Assembly: GCF_002860865.1 (NCBI RefSeq)
Contig: NZ_PKIE01000003.1
Coordinates: forward strand, 152,652-216,651
Direction: 5' to 3'
DNA: 64,000 bases
Origin: Streptococcus mitis
GTDB lineage: Bacteria > Bacillota > Bacilli > Lactobacillales > Streptococcaceae
In this document: positions 50,261 to 60,133 of the stretch, in pieces
Numbering within the stretch: the first letter of the stretch is position 1
Layout of the letters: every line of letters starts with the position of its first letter
Translations under genes and position numbers: made by a program
Notes under the pieces: generated by a model
Seen by the model: the letters and a program-made list of their open reading frames with translations, nothing else
Database searches by the model: none
Told to the model about the DNA's origin: nothing

Positions 50261-50646
50261 CTAAGCCAAAGTCCGTATAGGCTTTAGTATTAGTTACTTA
50301 GATTGCTTTGCAATCAAGTAATTTAAAATATTACGACATGAACCAAACCAAATCGATATTATTGGGTTAGATGAATTAGTAAAGCGTTTAGACAAGTATC
50401 TCTAATTACGACGTAAAGAAACATAAATCGATAATATTTATGTTTCTTTGCTAGTGAAGCAGTTAGCTAGTCCGCATATAAGCGGCTAGCGTCTAACAAT
50501 TAGGAACTTTAGTTCCAATAACTTGAAGATTACGACGTTTTAGGACATAAATCGATCATATTTATGTCCTAAAACTAGTGAAGCGCCTAGCCAAAGTCCG
50601 AATAGGATTTGGCGTTAGTTACTTAGATTGCTCCGCAATCAAGTAA
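50261..50646. repeat. Tandem hairpin modules downstream of argS
   Basis: Three ATTACGAC boxes (50330, 50405, 50529) each start a module: hairpin a with a CGATnAT loop (arms 50415-50428/50436-50449; 50537-50552/50560-50575; a decayed copy at 50338-50372), a CTAGTGAAGC linker (50451, 50575; ATTAGTAAAGC at 50375), hairpin b (CTAGTCCGC/GCGGCTAG 50467/50482; CCAAAGTCC/GGATTTGG 50591/50605; CTAAGCC/GGCTTTAG 50261/50280) and hairpin c (50294-50321; 50503-50516; 50619-50646). Stem sequences differ between copies but pairing is kept. No coding frame fits. Family not recognised. Confidence 0.8.
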
Positions 50647-50656
50647 CTTTGGCGAT

Positions 50657-52348
50657 TTACATCTTCTCAGGTGCTTCTACTCCAAGCAAGCGAAGGGCTT
50701 CTTTGAGAACAATTGCAGTTGCGTAGCTGAGGGCTAGACGGCTGTCGCGTTCTGGGGTTTCATCCAAGATGCGCGTATGTGCATAGTATTTGTTAAAGGC
50801 TTGAGCTAGGCTAATTGCAAATTTAGCAATGATAGAAGGTTCAAAGTTATCCGCCGCACGGTTAATAATACGTGGGAAGTCTTGGATGAGTTTGATGATT
50901 TCCCAGCTTTCAGCATCATTCAAGCTATAGTTGCCAGCTGTTTCTGGTTTGAAGTCTGCTTTGCGCAAGATAGATTGGATACGAGCGTAAGCATATTGAA
51001 CGTAAGGTCCAGTTTCACCCTCGAAGGATACCATAGCCTCTAAGTCGAAGTCGTATCCATTTGTACGGTCGGTCTTGAGGTCATAGAACTTAATGGCTCC
51101 TACCCCGACAGCATGCGCTACCTGGTCTTTGTTTTCCAATTCAGGGTTTTTAGCTTCGATTTGGGCCTTGGCACGGCTAACTGCCTCTGCAACTGTAGGT
51201 TCTAGTAAGATGACATTCCCTTTACGAGTAGAGAGTTTCTTCCCTTCTTTTGTAACCAAACCAAAAGGAACGTGAGTAATGTCGTTACTCCAGTCGTAGC
51301 CCATCTCTTGTAAGACAGCTTTGAGTTGTTTAAAGTGGGCAGATTGTTCTTGGCCAACGACGTAGATAGATTTAGCAAATTGGTATTCGTTTTTACGGTA
51401 AAGAGCTGCAGCCAAGTCACGTGTGATATAGAGAGTTGCACCATCAGATTTTTTGATAAGGGCTGGATGTTCAATTCCATATTTCTCAAGATTCACAACT
51501 TGGGCACCTTCTGATTCAACAAGAAGGCCTTTTTCAGAAAGAATGTCTACAACTGCATCCATCTTATCGTTGTAGAAGGCTTCTCCATTGTAGCTGTCAA
51601 ATTCGACTTGTAATTCATTGTAAAGACGGTTAAATTCCACCAAACTTTCATCACGGAACCATTGCCAAAGTGCGAGAGCTTCCTCGTCTCCATTTTCAAG
51701 TTTACGGAACCATTCGCGTGCTTCTTCATCCAAGCTAGGGTCATTTTCAGCTTCAGCGTTGATGCGGACATAGAGTTTAAGAAGTTCATCGATTGGATGA
51801 GCTTTTACAGCTTCTTCATCGCCCCATTTTTTGTAGGCAACAATCAACATCCCAAACTGTTTACCCCAGTCTCCCAAGTGGTTGACCTTGACCGTTTGAT
51901 AACCGATTTTTTGGAAAATATGTGATAAGCTATCTCCGATAACAGTTGAGCGTAGGTGGCCAATAGAGAATGGCTTAGCGATATTGGGACTAGACATGTC
52001 GATAACAACATTTTCTTGTTTGCCAATAGTTTGGTCAGCATAGTGTTCTTTTTCAGTGATAACAGCTTGCAATACTTGAGCAGAAATGGCAGATTTATCA
52101 AGGAAAAAGTTAACGTAAGGTCCTGTTGCAACAACCTTTTCAAAGGCTTGGCTGTTAATTTTTTCAGCCAGTTCAGCCGCAATCATTTGAGGTGCTTTAC
52201 GTTCGACTTTTGCAAGAGAAAAAGCGGGGAAAGCGATGTCTCCCATTTCTGAGTTTTTAGGGGTTTCCAGTAAATTTAAAATAGCCTCTTGGTCCAGGCT
52301 ATCAATGATACTAGCCAATTCGCTAGCAATCAATTCTTTTGTATTCAT
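50657..52348 (-). CDS. argS: Arginyl-tRNA synthetase
   Basis: 563-residue class I synthetase. N-terminal Arg-tRNA-synthetase domain (1-85), HIGH-like [20 protein letters not shown] (about 119-138), KMSKS-like LSTRKGNVI and the DALR anticodon domain at the C-terminus. AAGGAGC precedes the ATG. It is divergent from argR, and the gap holds the argR promoter. The repeat cluster above starts 11 bases after its stop. Confidence 0.97.
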   Translation of the reverse strand: MNTKELIASELASIIDSLDQEAILNLLETPKNSEMGDIAFPAFSLAKVERKAPQMIAAELAEKINSQAFEKVVATGPYVNFFLDKSAISAQVLQAVITEKEHYADQTIGKQENVVIDMSSPNIAKPFSIGHLRSTVIGDSLSHIFQKIGYQTVKVNHLGDWGKQFGMLIVAYKKWGDEEAVKAHPIDELLKLYVRINAEAENDPSLDEEAREWFRKLENGDEEALALWQWFRDESLVEFNRLYNELQVEFDSYNGEAFYNDKMDAVVDILSEKGLLVESEGAQVVNLEKYGIEHPALIKKSDGATLYITRDLAAALYRKNEYQFAKSIYVVGQEQSAHFKQLKAVLQEMGYDWSNDITHVPFGLVTKEGKKLSTRKGNVILLEPTVAEAVSRAKAQIEAKNPELENKDQVAHAVGVGAIKFYDLKTDRTNGYDFDLEAMVSFEGETGPYVQYAYARIQSILRKADFKPETAGNYSLNDAESWEIIKLIQDFPRIINRAADNFEPSIIAKFAISLAQAFNKYYAHTRILDETPERDSRLALSYATAIVLKEALRLLGVEAPEKM

Positions 52349-52412
52349 TAAGAGCTCCTTTTTGGACTTTTCTACTATTTTATCACAATTTTAAAGAAAG
52401 AAGAAAAAATTT

Positions 52413-52463
52413 TTGAAATCTCCTATTTTTTTGGTATAATATAGTTATAAAAATAGTTATAAA
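52413..52463 (+). promoter_or_regulatory. argR: argR promoter and direct-repeat operator candidate
   Basis: TTGAAA (52413-52418), 16-bp spacer, extended -10 TGGTATAAT (52432-52440), followed by two copies of ATAGTTATAAA (52441-52451 and 52453-52463) spaced one helical turn apart and an AATATTCA half resembling ARG boxes. Autoregulation by ArgR is plausible. Confidence 0.55.
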
Positions 52464-52483
52464 TATTCACATAAGAGGATTTT

Positions 52484-52930
52484 ATGAGAAAAAGAGATCG
52501 TCATCAGTTAATAAAAAAAATGATTACTGAGGAGAAATTAAGTACACAAAAAGAAATTCAAGATCGGTTGGAGGCACATAATGTTTTTGTGACGCAAACA
52601 ACCTTGTCTCGTGATTTGCGCGAAATCGGCTTGACCAAGGTCAAGAAAAATGATATGGTGTATTATGTACTAGCAAATGAGACAGAAAAGATTGATTTGG
52701 TTGAATTTTTGTCTCATCATTTAGAAGGTGTTGCAAGAGCAGAGTTTACCTTGGTGCTTCATACCAAATTGGGCGAAGCCTCTGTTTTGGCAAATATTGT
52801 AGATGCAAACAAAGATGAATGGATTTTAGGAACAGTTGCTGGTGCCAATACCTTATTGGTCATTTGTCGAGACCAGCACGTTGCCAAACTCATGGAAGAT
52901 CGTTTGCTAGATTTGATGAAAGATAAGTAA
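52484..52930 (+). CDS. argR: Arginine repressor ArgR
   Basis: 148-residue regulator: N-terminal winged helix ([20 protein letters not shown] ... [17 protein letters not shown]) and C-terminal hexamerising, arginine-binding domain with [21 protein letters not shown] precedes the ATG. Streptococci carry several ArgR paralogues; this one pairs with argS and mutS as in pneumococci. 51 bases before the mutS start. Confidence 0.93.
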   Translation: MRKRDRHQLIKKMITEEKLSTQKEIQDRLEAHNVFVTQTTLSRDLREIGLTKVKKNDMVYYVLANETEKIDLVEFLSHHLEGVARAEFTLVLHTKLGEASVLANIVDANKDEWILGTVAGANTLLVICRDQHVAKLMEDRLLDLMKDK

Positions 52931-52962
52931 GGTCTTGGGAGTTGCTCTCAAGACTTATTTTT
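52930..52962 (+). terminator. Hairpin between argR and mutS
   Basis: AGGTCTTGGGA (52930-52940) pairs with TCTCAAGACTT (52946-52956) with one mismatch, followed by ATTTTTG. It may partly separate argR from mutS expression. Confidence 0.6.
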
Positions 52963-52980
52963 GACAAGGAGAGACGGAAA

Positions 52981-55515
52981 ATGGCGACAGAAAAGCTATC
53001 ACCCGGGATGCAACAGTATGTGGATATTAAAAAGCAATACCCAGATGCTTTTTTGCTCTTTCGTATGGGTGATTTTTATGAATTATTTTATGAGGATGCG
53101 GTCAATGCTGCGCAGATTCTGGAAATTTCCTTAACGAGTCGCAACAAGAATGCCGACAATCCGATTCCTATGGCGGGTGTCCCCTATCATTCTGCCCAAC
53201 AGTACATCGATGTCTTGATTGAGCAGGGCTATAAGGTAGCCATTGCAGAGCAGATGGAAGATCCTAAACAAGCAGTTGGGGTTGTGAAACGAGAGGTTGT
53301 TCAGGTCATTACCCCAGGGACAGTGGTTGATAGCAGTAAGCCGGATAGCCAGAATAATTTCTTGGTTGCCATAGACCGTGATGGCAATCAGTTTGGTCTA
53401 GCTTATATGGATCTAGTGACAGGTGATTTTTATGTGACAGGTCTTTTGGATTTTACGCTGGTTTGTGGGGAAATCCGCAATCTCAAGGCTCGAGAAGTGG
53501 TGCTGGGTTATGACTTGTCTGAGGAAGAAGAACAAATCCTCAGTCGTCAGATGAATCTGGTACTTTCCTATGAAAAAGAAGGCTTTGAAGACCTTCATTT
53601 GCTGGATTCACGATTGGCATCTGTGGAGCAAGCGGCATCTAGTAAATTGCTCCAATATGTTCATCGGACTCAGATGAGGGAATTGAACCACCTCAAACCT
53701 GTTATCCGCTATGAAATCAAGGATTTCTTGCAGATGGATTATGCGACCAAGGCTAGTCTGGATTTGGTTGAGAATGCTCGTTCGGGCAAGAAGCAAGGCA
53801 GTCTTTTCTGGCTTTTGGATGAAACCAAAACGGCTATGGGAATGCGTCTCTTGCGTTCTTGGATTCATCGCCCCTTGATTGATAAGGAACGAATCATCCA
53901 ACGTCAAGAAGTGGTGCAGGTCTTTCTCGACAATTTCTTTGAGCGCAGTGATTTGACAGATAGTCTCAAGGGTGTTTATGACATTGAGCGCTTGGCTAGT
54001 CGGGTTTCTTTTGGCAAAACCAATCCCAAGGATCTCTTGCAGTTGGCGACTACCTTATCCAGTGTGCCACGGATTCGAGCGATTTTAGAGGGAATGGAGC
54101 AGTCTGCTCTGTCTTATCTTATCGAACAATTGGATAGAATCCCTGAGTTGGAGAGCTTGATTAGCGCAGCGATTGCTCCTGAAGCTCCTCATGTGATTAC
54201 GGAAGGTGGCATTATCCGCACTGGCTTTGATGAGACTTTGGATAAATACCGTCGTGTGCTCAGAGAAGGGACTGGTTGGATTGCTGAGATTGAGGCTAAG
54301 GAACGCGAAAACTCTGGTATCAGTACGCTTAAGATTGACTACAATAAGAAGGATGGCTACTATTTCCATGTGACCAATTCGCAACTGGGAAATGTGCCTG
54401 CTCACTTTTTCCGCAAGGCGACGCTGAAAAACTCAGAACGCTTTGGGACCGAAGAATTAGCTCGTATCGAGGGCGATATGCTGGAGGCGCGTGAGAAGTC
54501 AGCCAACCTAGAGTACGAAATTTTTATGCGTATTCGTGAAGAGGTCAGCAAGTACATCCAACGTTTACAAGCTCTAGCCCAAGGAATTGCGACAGTTGAT
54601 GTCCTGCAAAGTCTCGCAGTTGTTGCTGAAACCCAGCATTTGATTCGACCTGAATTCGGAGATGATTCGCGAATTGATATCCAGAAAGGGCGCCATGCTG
54701 TCGTTGAAAAGGTCATGGGGGCTCAGACCTATATTCCCAATACGATTCAGATGGCAGAAGATACCAGTATTCAACTAATTACAGGGCCAAACATGAGCGG
54801 GAAATCTACCTACATGCGTCAGTTAGCCATGACGGCGGTTATGGCCCAGATGGGTTCTTATGTGCCAGCAGAAAGCGCCCATTTACCGATTTTTGATGCG
54901 ATTTTTACCCGTATCGGAGCAGCCGATGACTTGGTTTCAGGTCAATCAACCTTCATGGTGGAGATGATGGAGGCCAACAATGCCATTTCGCATGCAACAA
55001 AGAATTCCTTGATTCTCTTTGATGAGTTAGGTCGTGGAACTGCAACTTATGATGGTATGGCTCTTGCTCAGTCTATCATCGAATACATTCATGAGCATAT
55101 CGGAGCCAAGACCCTCTTTGCGACCCACTACCATGAGTTGACTAGTCTAGAGTCCAGCCTGGAACACTTGATCAATGTTCACGTGGCAACCTTGGAGCAG
55201 GATGGGCAGGTCACCTTCCTTCACAAGATTGAACCAGGGCCAGCCGATAAATCCTATGGTATCCATGTTGCCAAGATTGCTGGCTTGCCAGCAGACCTTT
55301 TAGCAAGGGCGGATAAGATTTTGACTCAGTTAGAGAGTCAGGGTACAGAAAGTCCTGCTCCAATGAGGCAAACAAGTGCTGTCACTGAACAGATTTCACT
55401 CTTTGACGCGCCAGCAGACCATCCTATCCTAGCAGAATTAGCTAAACTGGATGTTTACAATATGACACCTATGCAGGCTATGAATGTCTTGGTCGAGTTA
55501 AAACAAAAATTATAA
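52981..55515 (+). CDS. mutS: DNA mismatch repair protein MutS (HexA)
   Basis: 844-residue mismatch-binding ATPase. Mismatch-binding F-x-E in [11 protein letters not shown] (about residue 36), then the lever and clamp domains, Walker [12 protein letters not shown] (about 600), Walker [12 protein letters not shown] and the C-terminal helix-turn-helix. The ATG at 52981 with AAGGAG gives the length of pneumococcal HexA; the earlier frame overlaps the argR hairpin. Confidence 0.97.
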   Translation: MATEKLSPGMQQYVDIKKQYPDAFLLFRMGDFYELFYEDAVNAAQILEISLTSRNKNADNPIPMAGVPYHSAQQYIDVLIEQGYKVAIAEQMEDPKQAVGVVKREVVQVITPGTVVDSSKPDSQNNFLVAIDRDGNQFGLAYMDLVTGDFYVTGLLDFTLVCGEIRNLKAREVVLGYDLSEEEEQILSRQMNLVLSYEKEGFEDLHLLDSRLASVEQAASSKLLQYVHRTQMRELNHLKPVIRYEIKDFLQMDYATKASLDLVENARSGKKQGSLFWLLDETKTAMGMRLLRSWIHRPLIDKERIIQRQEVVQVFLDNFFERSDLTDSLKGVYDIERLASRVSFGKTNPKDLLQLATTLSSVPRIRAILEGMEQSALSYLIEQLDRIPELESLISAAIAPEAPHVITEGGIIRTGFDETLDKYRRVLREGTGWIAEIEAKERENSGISTLKIDYNKKDGYYFHVTNSQLGNVPAHFFRKATLKNSERFGTEELARIEGDMLEAREKSANLEYEIFMRIREEVSKYIQRLQALAQGIATVDVLQSLAVVAETQHLIRPEFGDDSRIDIQKGRHAVVEKVMGAQTYIPNTIQMAEDTSIQLITGPNMSGKSTYMRQLAMTAVMAQMGSYVPAESAHLPIFDAIFTRIGAADDLVSGQSTFMVEMMEANNAISHATKNSLILFDELGRGTATYDGMALAQSIIEYIHEHIGAKTLFATHYHELTSLESSLEHLINVHVATLEQDGQVTFLHKIEPGPADKSYGIHVAKIAGLPADLLARADKILTQLESQGTESPAPMRQTSAVTEQISLFDAPADHPILAELAKLDVYNMTPMQAMNVLVELKQKL

Positions 55516-55611
55516 AGAATGAATTACTTGTCATTCTAGCTATATCAAGGGGACTTCTTTGACAATCCCTCACTTTTTTGCTAGAATAACATCACACAAA
55601 CAGAATGAGAA

Positions 55612-55646
55612 GGAGCTGACACATTGTCGCTCCCTTTTGTCTATTT
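55612..55646 (+). terminator. Transcriptional attenuator before patA
   Basis: GGAGCTGACA (55612-55621) pairs with TGTCGCTCC (55625-55633), then CTTTTGTCTATTTTTT. In S. pneumoniae, disruption of a hairpin at this position is known to derepress patAB and cause fluoroquinolone efflux resistance; here the hairpin looks intact. Confidence 0.75.
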
Positions 55647-55660
55647 TTTAAGGAGAAAGT

Positions 55661-57367
55661 ATGCTAATTCAGAAAATAAAAACCTACAAGTGGCAGGCCT
55701 TAGCTTCGCTTCTGATGACAGGCTTGATGGTTGCTAGTTCACTTCTGCAACCGCGTTATCTGCAGGAAGTGTTAGACGCCCTCCTTGCTGGGAAATATGA
55801 AGCTATTTATAGTATCGGGGCTTGGTTGATTGGTGTGGCCTTGGTCGGTTTGGTTGCTGGTGGGCTTAATGTTATCCTTGCAGCCTATATTGCCCAAGGA
55901 GTTTCATCCGACCTTCGAGAGGATGCCTTCCGTAAAATCCAAACCTTTTCTTATGCCAATATTGAACAATTTAATGCGGGAAATCTAGTTGTTCGCATGA
56001 CAAATGATATCAACCAGATTCAGAACGTGGTCATGATGACCTTCCAAATTCTTTTCAGGCTCCCCCTCTTGTTCATCGGTTCGTTTATCTTGGCTGTTCA
56101 AACCTTACCTTCTCTGTGGTGGGTGATTGTTCTCATGGTAGTCTTGATTTTTGGTTTGACTGCTGTCATGATGGGGATGATGGGGCCTCGTTTTGCCAAG
56201 TTTCAAACCCTTCTTGAACGCATCAATGCCATTGCCAAGGAAAATTTGCGTGGCGTTCGTGTGGTCAAGTCCTTTGTCCAAGAAAAAGAGCAGTTTGCTA
56301 AGTTTACGGAGGTTTCAGACGAGCTACTCGGTCAAAATCTTTACATTGGTTATGCCTTTTCAGTAGTGGAACCTTTCATGATGTTGGTCGGTTATGGGGC
56401 GGTATTCCTCTCTATTTGGCTGGTTGCGGGGATGGTTCAGTCGGATCCGTCAGTTGTTGGTTCCATTGCTTCCTTTGTCAATTACCTAAGCCAGATTATC
56501 TTTACCATTGTTATGGTTGGATTTTTGGGAAATTCTGTCAGTCGTGCCATGATTTCTCTGCGTCGTATTCGAGAAATTCTTGATGCAGAGCCAGCCATGA
56601 CCTTCAAGGATGTGCCAGATGAAGAGTTGGTCGGAAGTCTTAGCTTTGAAAATGTGACCTTTACCTATCCAATGGACAAGGAACCGATGCTGAAAGATGT
56701 GAGCTTTACTATTGAACCTGGTCAGATGGTTGGTGTCGTTGGAGCGACTGGTGCAGGAAAATCAACCTTGGCTCAATTGATTCCACGTCTCTTTGACCCA
56801 CAGGAAGGGGCCATCAAAATCGGAGGCAAGGATATTCGAGAAGTGAGTGAAGGAACCCTGCGTAAAACTGTTTCTATCGTTCTTCAACGTGCCATTCTCT
56901 TCAGTGGAACGATTGCAGATAACTTGAGACAGGGTAAGGGAGATGCTACTCTATTTGAAATGGAACGCGCAGCTAATATTGCCCAGGCTAGTGAATTCAT
57001 TCATCGTATGGAGAAAACCTTTGAAAGTCCAGTTGAGGAAAGGGGAACCAACTTCTCAGGTGGGCAAAAGCAAAGGATGTCGATTGCGCGTGGAATTGTC
57101 AGCAATCCACGTATTCTGATTTTTGACGATTCGACCTCAGCCTTGGATGCCAAGTCAGAGCGCCTGGTGCAAGAAGCCTTGAATAAGGATCTGAAGGGGA
57201 CGACAACCATTATCATCGCGCAAAAGATTAGCTCGGTTGTCAATGCAGATAAAATCTTGGTTTTAGATCAAGGACGATTGATTGGTCAAGGTACGCATGC
57301 AGACTTGGTTGCCAACAATGCTGTTTACCGTGAAATCTATGAAACACAGAAGGGAAAGGAGGAGTAA
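55661..57367 (+). CDS. patA: ABC multidrug exporter half-transporter PatA
   Basis: 568-residue exporter half with six transmembrane segments (to about 310) and a nucleotide-binding domain: Walker A GATGAGKST, signature FSGGQKQR, Walker B ILIFDDSTSALD (Asp in place of the usual catalytic Glu, a degenerate site as in one half of heterodimeric exporters). AAGGAG precedes the ATG. Forms a heterodimer with PatB; in pneumococci it exports fluoroquinolones and dyes. Confidence 0.9.
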   Translation: MLIQKIKTYKWQALASLLMTGLMVASSLLQPRYLQEVLDALLAGKYEAIYSIGAWLIGVALVGLVAGGLNVILAAYIAQGVSSDLREDAFRKIQTFSYANIEQFNAGNLVVRMTNDINQIQNVVMMTFQILFRLPLLFIGSFILAVQTLPSLWWVIVLMVVLIFGLTAVMMGMMGPRFAKFQTLLERINAIAKENLRGVRVVKSFVQEKEQFAKFTEVSDELLGQNLYIGYAFSVVEPFMMLVGYGAVFLSIWLVAGMVQSDPSVVGSIASFVNYLSQIIFTIVMVGFLGNSVSRAMISLRRIREILDAEPAMTFKDVPDEELVGSLSFENVTFTYPMDKEPMLKDVSFTIEPGQMVGVVGATGAGKSTLAQLIPRLFDPQEGAIKIGGKDIREVSEGTLRKTVSIVLQRAILFSGTIADNLRQGKGDATLFEMERAANIAQASEFIHRMEKTFESPVEERGTNFSGGQKQRMSIARGIVSNPRILIFDDSTSALDAKSERLVQEALNKDLKGTTTIIIAQKISSVVNADKILVLDQGRLIGQGTHADLVANNAVYREIYETQKGKEE

Positions 57368-57368
57368 A

Positions 57369-59135
57369 ATGAAGACAGTTCAATTTTTTTGGAATTATTT
57401 TAAAGTTTATAAGTTATCATTTGTAGTTGTTATTCTGATGATTGTTCTAGCGACTCTTGCCCAAGCCCTCTTTCCAGTCTTTTCTGGACAAGCAGTGACG
57501 CAGTTAGCTAATTTAGTTCAAGCTTATCAAGATGGTAATCCAGAACTTGTTTGGCAGAGTCTATCAGGAATCATGGTCAATCTTGGTCTGCTGGTTTTGG
57601 TTCTATTTATCTCCAGTGTCATATACATGTGTCTTATGACGCGCGTGATTGCAGAATCGACCAACGAGATGCGCAAAGGCCTTTTTGGGAAGCTTGCGCG
57701 ATTGACGGTTTCATTCTTTGACCGCCGACAAGATGGAGATATCCTGTCTCGTTTTACCAGTGATTTGGATAATATCCTCCAAGCCTTTAACGAGAGCTTG
57801 ATTCAGGTCATGAGCAATATTGTTTTATACATTGGTCTGATTCTTGTCATGTTTTCGAGAAATGTGACGCTGGCCCTCATCACCATTTCCAGCACACCAG
57901 TAGCCTTCCTCATGCTGATTTTCATCGTGAAAATGGCACGCAAATACACCAATCTCCAGCAAAAAGAGGTAGGGAAACTCAACGCCTATATGGATGAGAG
58001 TATCTCAGGCCAAAAAGCTGTCATTGTGCAAGGAATTCAAGAGGATATGATGGCAGGATTTCTTGAACAAAATGAGCGTGTGCGCAAGGCAACCTTTAAA
58101 GGAAGAATGTTCTCAGGAATTCTTTTCCCTGTCATGAATGGGATGAGTTTGGTTAACACAGCCATCGTCATCTTTGCGGGTTCAGCTGTACTTTTGAATG
58201 ATAAGTCTATTGAAACAAGTACAGCCCTAGGTTTGATTGTTATGTTTGCCCAATTTTCACAGCAGTACTACCAGCCTATTATCCAAGTTGCAGCTAGTTG
58301 GGGAAACCTTCAGTTAGCCTTTACTGGGGCTGAACGGATTCAGGAAATGTTTGACGCAGAGGAAGAAATCCGACCTGAAAAGGCTCCAATCTTCACTCAG
58401 TTGCAAGAAGGTGTTGAAATCAGTCACATTGATTTTTCATACTTGCCTGATAAACCTATTTTGAAAGATGTCAGCATTTCTGCTCCTAAAGGCCAGATGA
58501 CTGCAGTTGTTGGGCCAACGGGTTCAGGAAAAACCACCATTATGAACCTTATCAATCGCTTTTATGATGTTGATGCTGGTAGCATTTATTTTGATGGGAA
58601 AGATATTCGTGACTATGATTTAGATAGTCTCAGAAGTAAGGTGGGAATTGTTTTGCAGGATTCGGTCTTGTTTAGCGGAACGATTCGAGACAATATCCGT
58701 TTCGGTGTGCCAGATGCTAGTCAAGAAATGGTTGAGGCAGCAGCCAAGGCAACCCATATCCACGACTACATCGAAAGCTTACCTGACAAATACGATACCC
58801 TTATCGATGATGACCAGAGCATCTTCTCAACAGGACAGAAACAATTGATTTCTATCGCTCGAACCCTGATGACAGATCCAGAAGTTCTCATTCTAGATGA
58901 AGCAACTTCAAACGTAGATACGGTGACAGAAAGTAAGATTCAGCATGCCATGGAGGCGGTTGTAGCAGGCAGAACTAGTTTTGTCATTGCCCACCGCTTG
59001 AAAACCATCCTCAATGCAGACCAGATTATTGTCCTTAAAGATGGAGAAGTCATTGAACGCGGTAGCCACCATGAACTCTTAAAACTAGGTGGATTCTACT
59101 CAGAACTCTATTACAATCAATTTGTCTTTGAATAA
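57369..59135 (+). CDS. patB: ABC multidrug exporter half-transporter PatB
   Basis: 588-residue partner of PatA. Six transmembrane segments then Walker A GPTGSGKTT, Walker B LILDEATSNVD with the catalytic Glu and the switch region IAHRL. The signature is FSTGQKQL rather than LSGGQ. The ATG at 57369 follows AAGGAGG, one base past the patA stop; the longer frame from 57282 would overlap patA. 588 residues is the length of pneumococcal PatB. Confidence 0.92.
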   Translation: MKTVQFFWNYFKVYKLSFVVVILMIVLATLAQALFPVFSGQAVTQLANLVQAYQDGNPELVWQSLSGIMVNLGLLVLVLFISSVIYMCLMTRVIAESTNEMRKGLFGKLARLTVSFFDRRQDGDILSRFTSDLDNILQAFNESLIQVMSNIVLYIGLILVMFSRNVTLALITISSTPVAFLMLIFIVKMARKYTNLQQKEVGKLNAYMDESISGQKAVIVQGIQEDMMAGFLEQNERVRKATFKGRMFSGILFPVMNGMSLVNTAIVIFAGSAVLLNDKSIETSTALGLIVMFAQFSQQYYQPIIQVAASWGNLQLAFTGAERIQEMFDAEEEIRPEKAPIFTQLQEGVEISHIDFSYLPDKPILKDVSISAPKGQMTAVVGPTGSGKTTIMNLINRFYDVDAGSIYFDGKDIRDYDLDSLRSKVGIVLQDSVLFSGTIRDNIRFGVPDASQEMVEAAAKATHIHDYIESLPDKYDTLIDDDQSIFSTGQKQLISIARTLMTDPEVLILDEATSNVDTVTESKIQHAMEAVVAGRTSFVIAHRLKTILNADQIIVLKDGEVIERGSHHELLKLGGFYSELYYNQFVFE

Positions 59136-59169
59136 GAAAAAAGTTGTCCTATGCGGGCAGCTTTTTCTT
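59134..59169 (+). terminator. Terminator of patAB
   Basis: AAGAAAAAAGTTGTCC (59134-59149) pairs with GGGCAGCTTTTTCTT (59155-59169) with two G-U pairs. Confidence 0.8.
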
Positions 59170-59273
59170 GTCCATAGAAAATATTTATCACAGCCTTAAA
59201 AAAAACATATTAGACGAAAGTCATTTTGAGTGCTATGATAGGACTATCGTTAACATTCGAAAGGAGAGGCATC

Positions 59274-59963
59274 ATGGCTAGAACGGTTGTAGGAGTTGCT
59301 GCAAATCTATGTCCCGTAGACGCAGAAGGCAAAAACATTCATTCATCTGTATCTTGTAGATTCGCAGAGAGCATTCGTCAAGTCGGTGGTCTCCCTTTAG
59401 TCATTCCTGTTGGTGATGAGTCAGTTGTACGCGATTATGTGGAAATGATTGACAAACTCATTTTGACAGGAGGCCAAAATGTCCACCCTCAGTTTTATGG
59501 AGAGAAAAAGACCATCGAGAGCGATGATTACAATCTAGTACGTGATGAGTTTGAACTGGCCCTCTTGAAAGAAGCGCTTCGTCAGAATAAACCAATTATG
59601 GCAATCTGTCGCGGTGTTCAACTTGTCAATGTTGCCTTTGGTGGAACCCTCAATCAAGAAATCGAAGGTCACTGGCAAGGACTGCCTTTCGGAACATCTC
59701 ACTCTATTGAGACAGTGGAAGGAAGCGTGGTGGCTAAGCTATTTGGAAAAGAAAGTCAGGTCAACTCCGTACATCGTCAGAGTATCAAAGATTTGGCACC
59801 TAATTTCCGTGTAACTGCTATTGATCCAAGAGACCAGACCATCGAAGCGATTGAGTCTATCGACGAGCACCGCATTATCGGTTTGCAGTGGCACCCAGAG
59901 TTTCTGGTCAATGAAGAAGATGGTAATTTAGAATTATTTGAGTATTTATTGAATGAACTGTAA
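59274..59963 (+). CDS. Peptidase C26 / gamma-glutamyl-GABA hydrolase-like amidotransferase
   Basis: 229-residue class I glutamine-amidotransferase fold protein. Catalytic Cys in PIMAICRGVQLVNV (about residue 114), His/Glu in GLQWHPEF (about 205-212), and the family marker LTGGQNVHP. PuuD-like enzymes cleave gamma-glutamyl amides. The ATG at 59274 follows AAAGGAGAGG; longer frame not supported. Substrate uncertain. Confidence 0.88.
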   Translation: MARTVVGVAANLCPVDAEGKNIHSSVSCRFAESIRQVGGLPLVIPVGDESVVRDYVEMIDKLILTGGQNVHPQFYGEKKTIESDDYNLVRDEFELALLKEALRQNKPIMAICRGVQLVNVAFGGTLNQEIEGHWQGLPFGTSHSIETVEGSVVAKLFGKESQVNSVHRQSIKDLAPNFRVTAIDPRDQTIEAIESIDEHRIIGLQWHPEFLVNEEDGNLELFEYLLNEL

Positions 59964-59990
59964 CGACTGGAACATCTAGTCGTTCTTTCT
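59962..59990 (+). terminator. Terminator after the C26 amidotransferase gene
   Basis: AACGACT (59962-59968) pairs with AGTCGTT (59978-59984), followed by CTTTCTTTT. Confidence 0.8.
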
Positions 59991-60026
59991 TTTATTTTTT
60001 CAAAATTTTTGGAATATGGGATTTTT

Positions 60027-60105
60027 ACGCAAACGTTTGAATTCTGATAAAAATTGGAGAAATTCGACAAAAAAACTTGAAAAAAACGAAGGTAAGCGTT
60101 ATGAT
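60027..60105 (+). promoter_or_regulatory. pgi: pgi promoter with upstream cre/MalR-like box
   Basis: TTGAAA (60077-60082), 17-bp spacer, TATGAT (60100-60105). ACGCAAACGTTTGA (60027-60040), nearly the same as the malQP operator, lies about 75 bases before the start point, the position typical of CcpA activation. Confidence 0.6.
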
Positions 60106-60133
60106 AGAAAAGAAGAAATATTGGAGGAATAAC

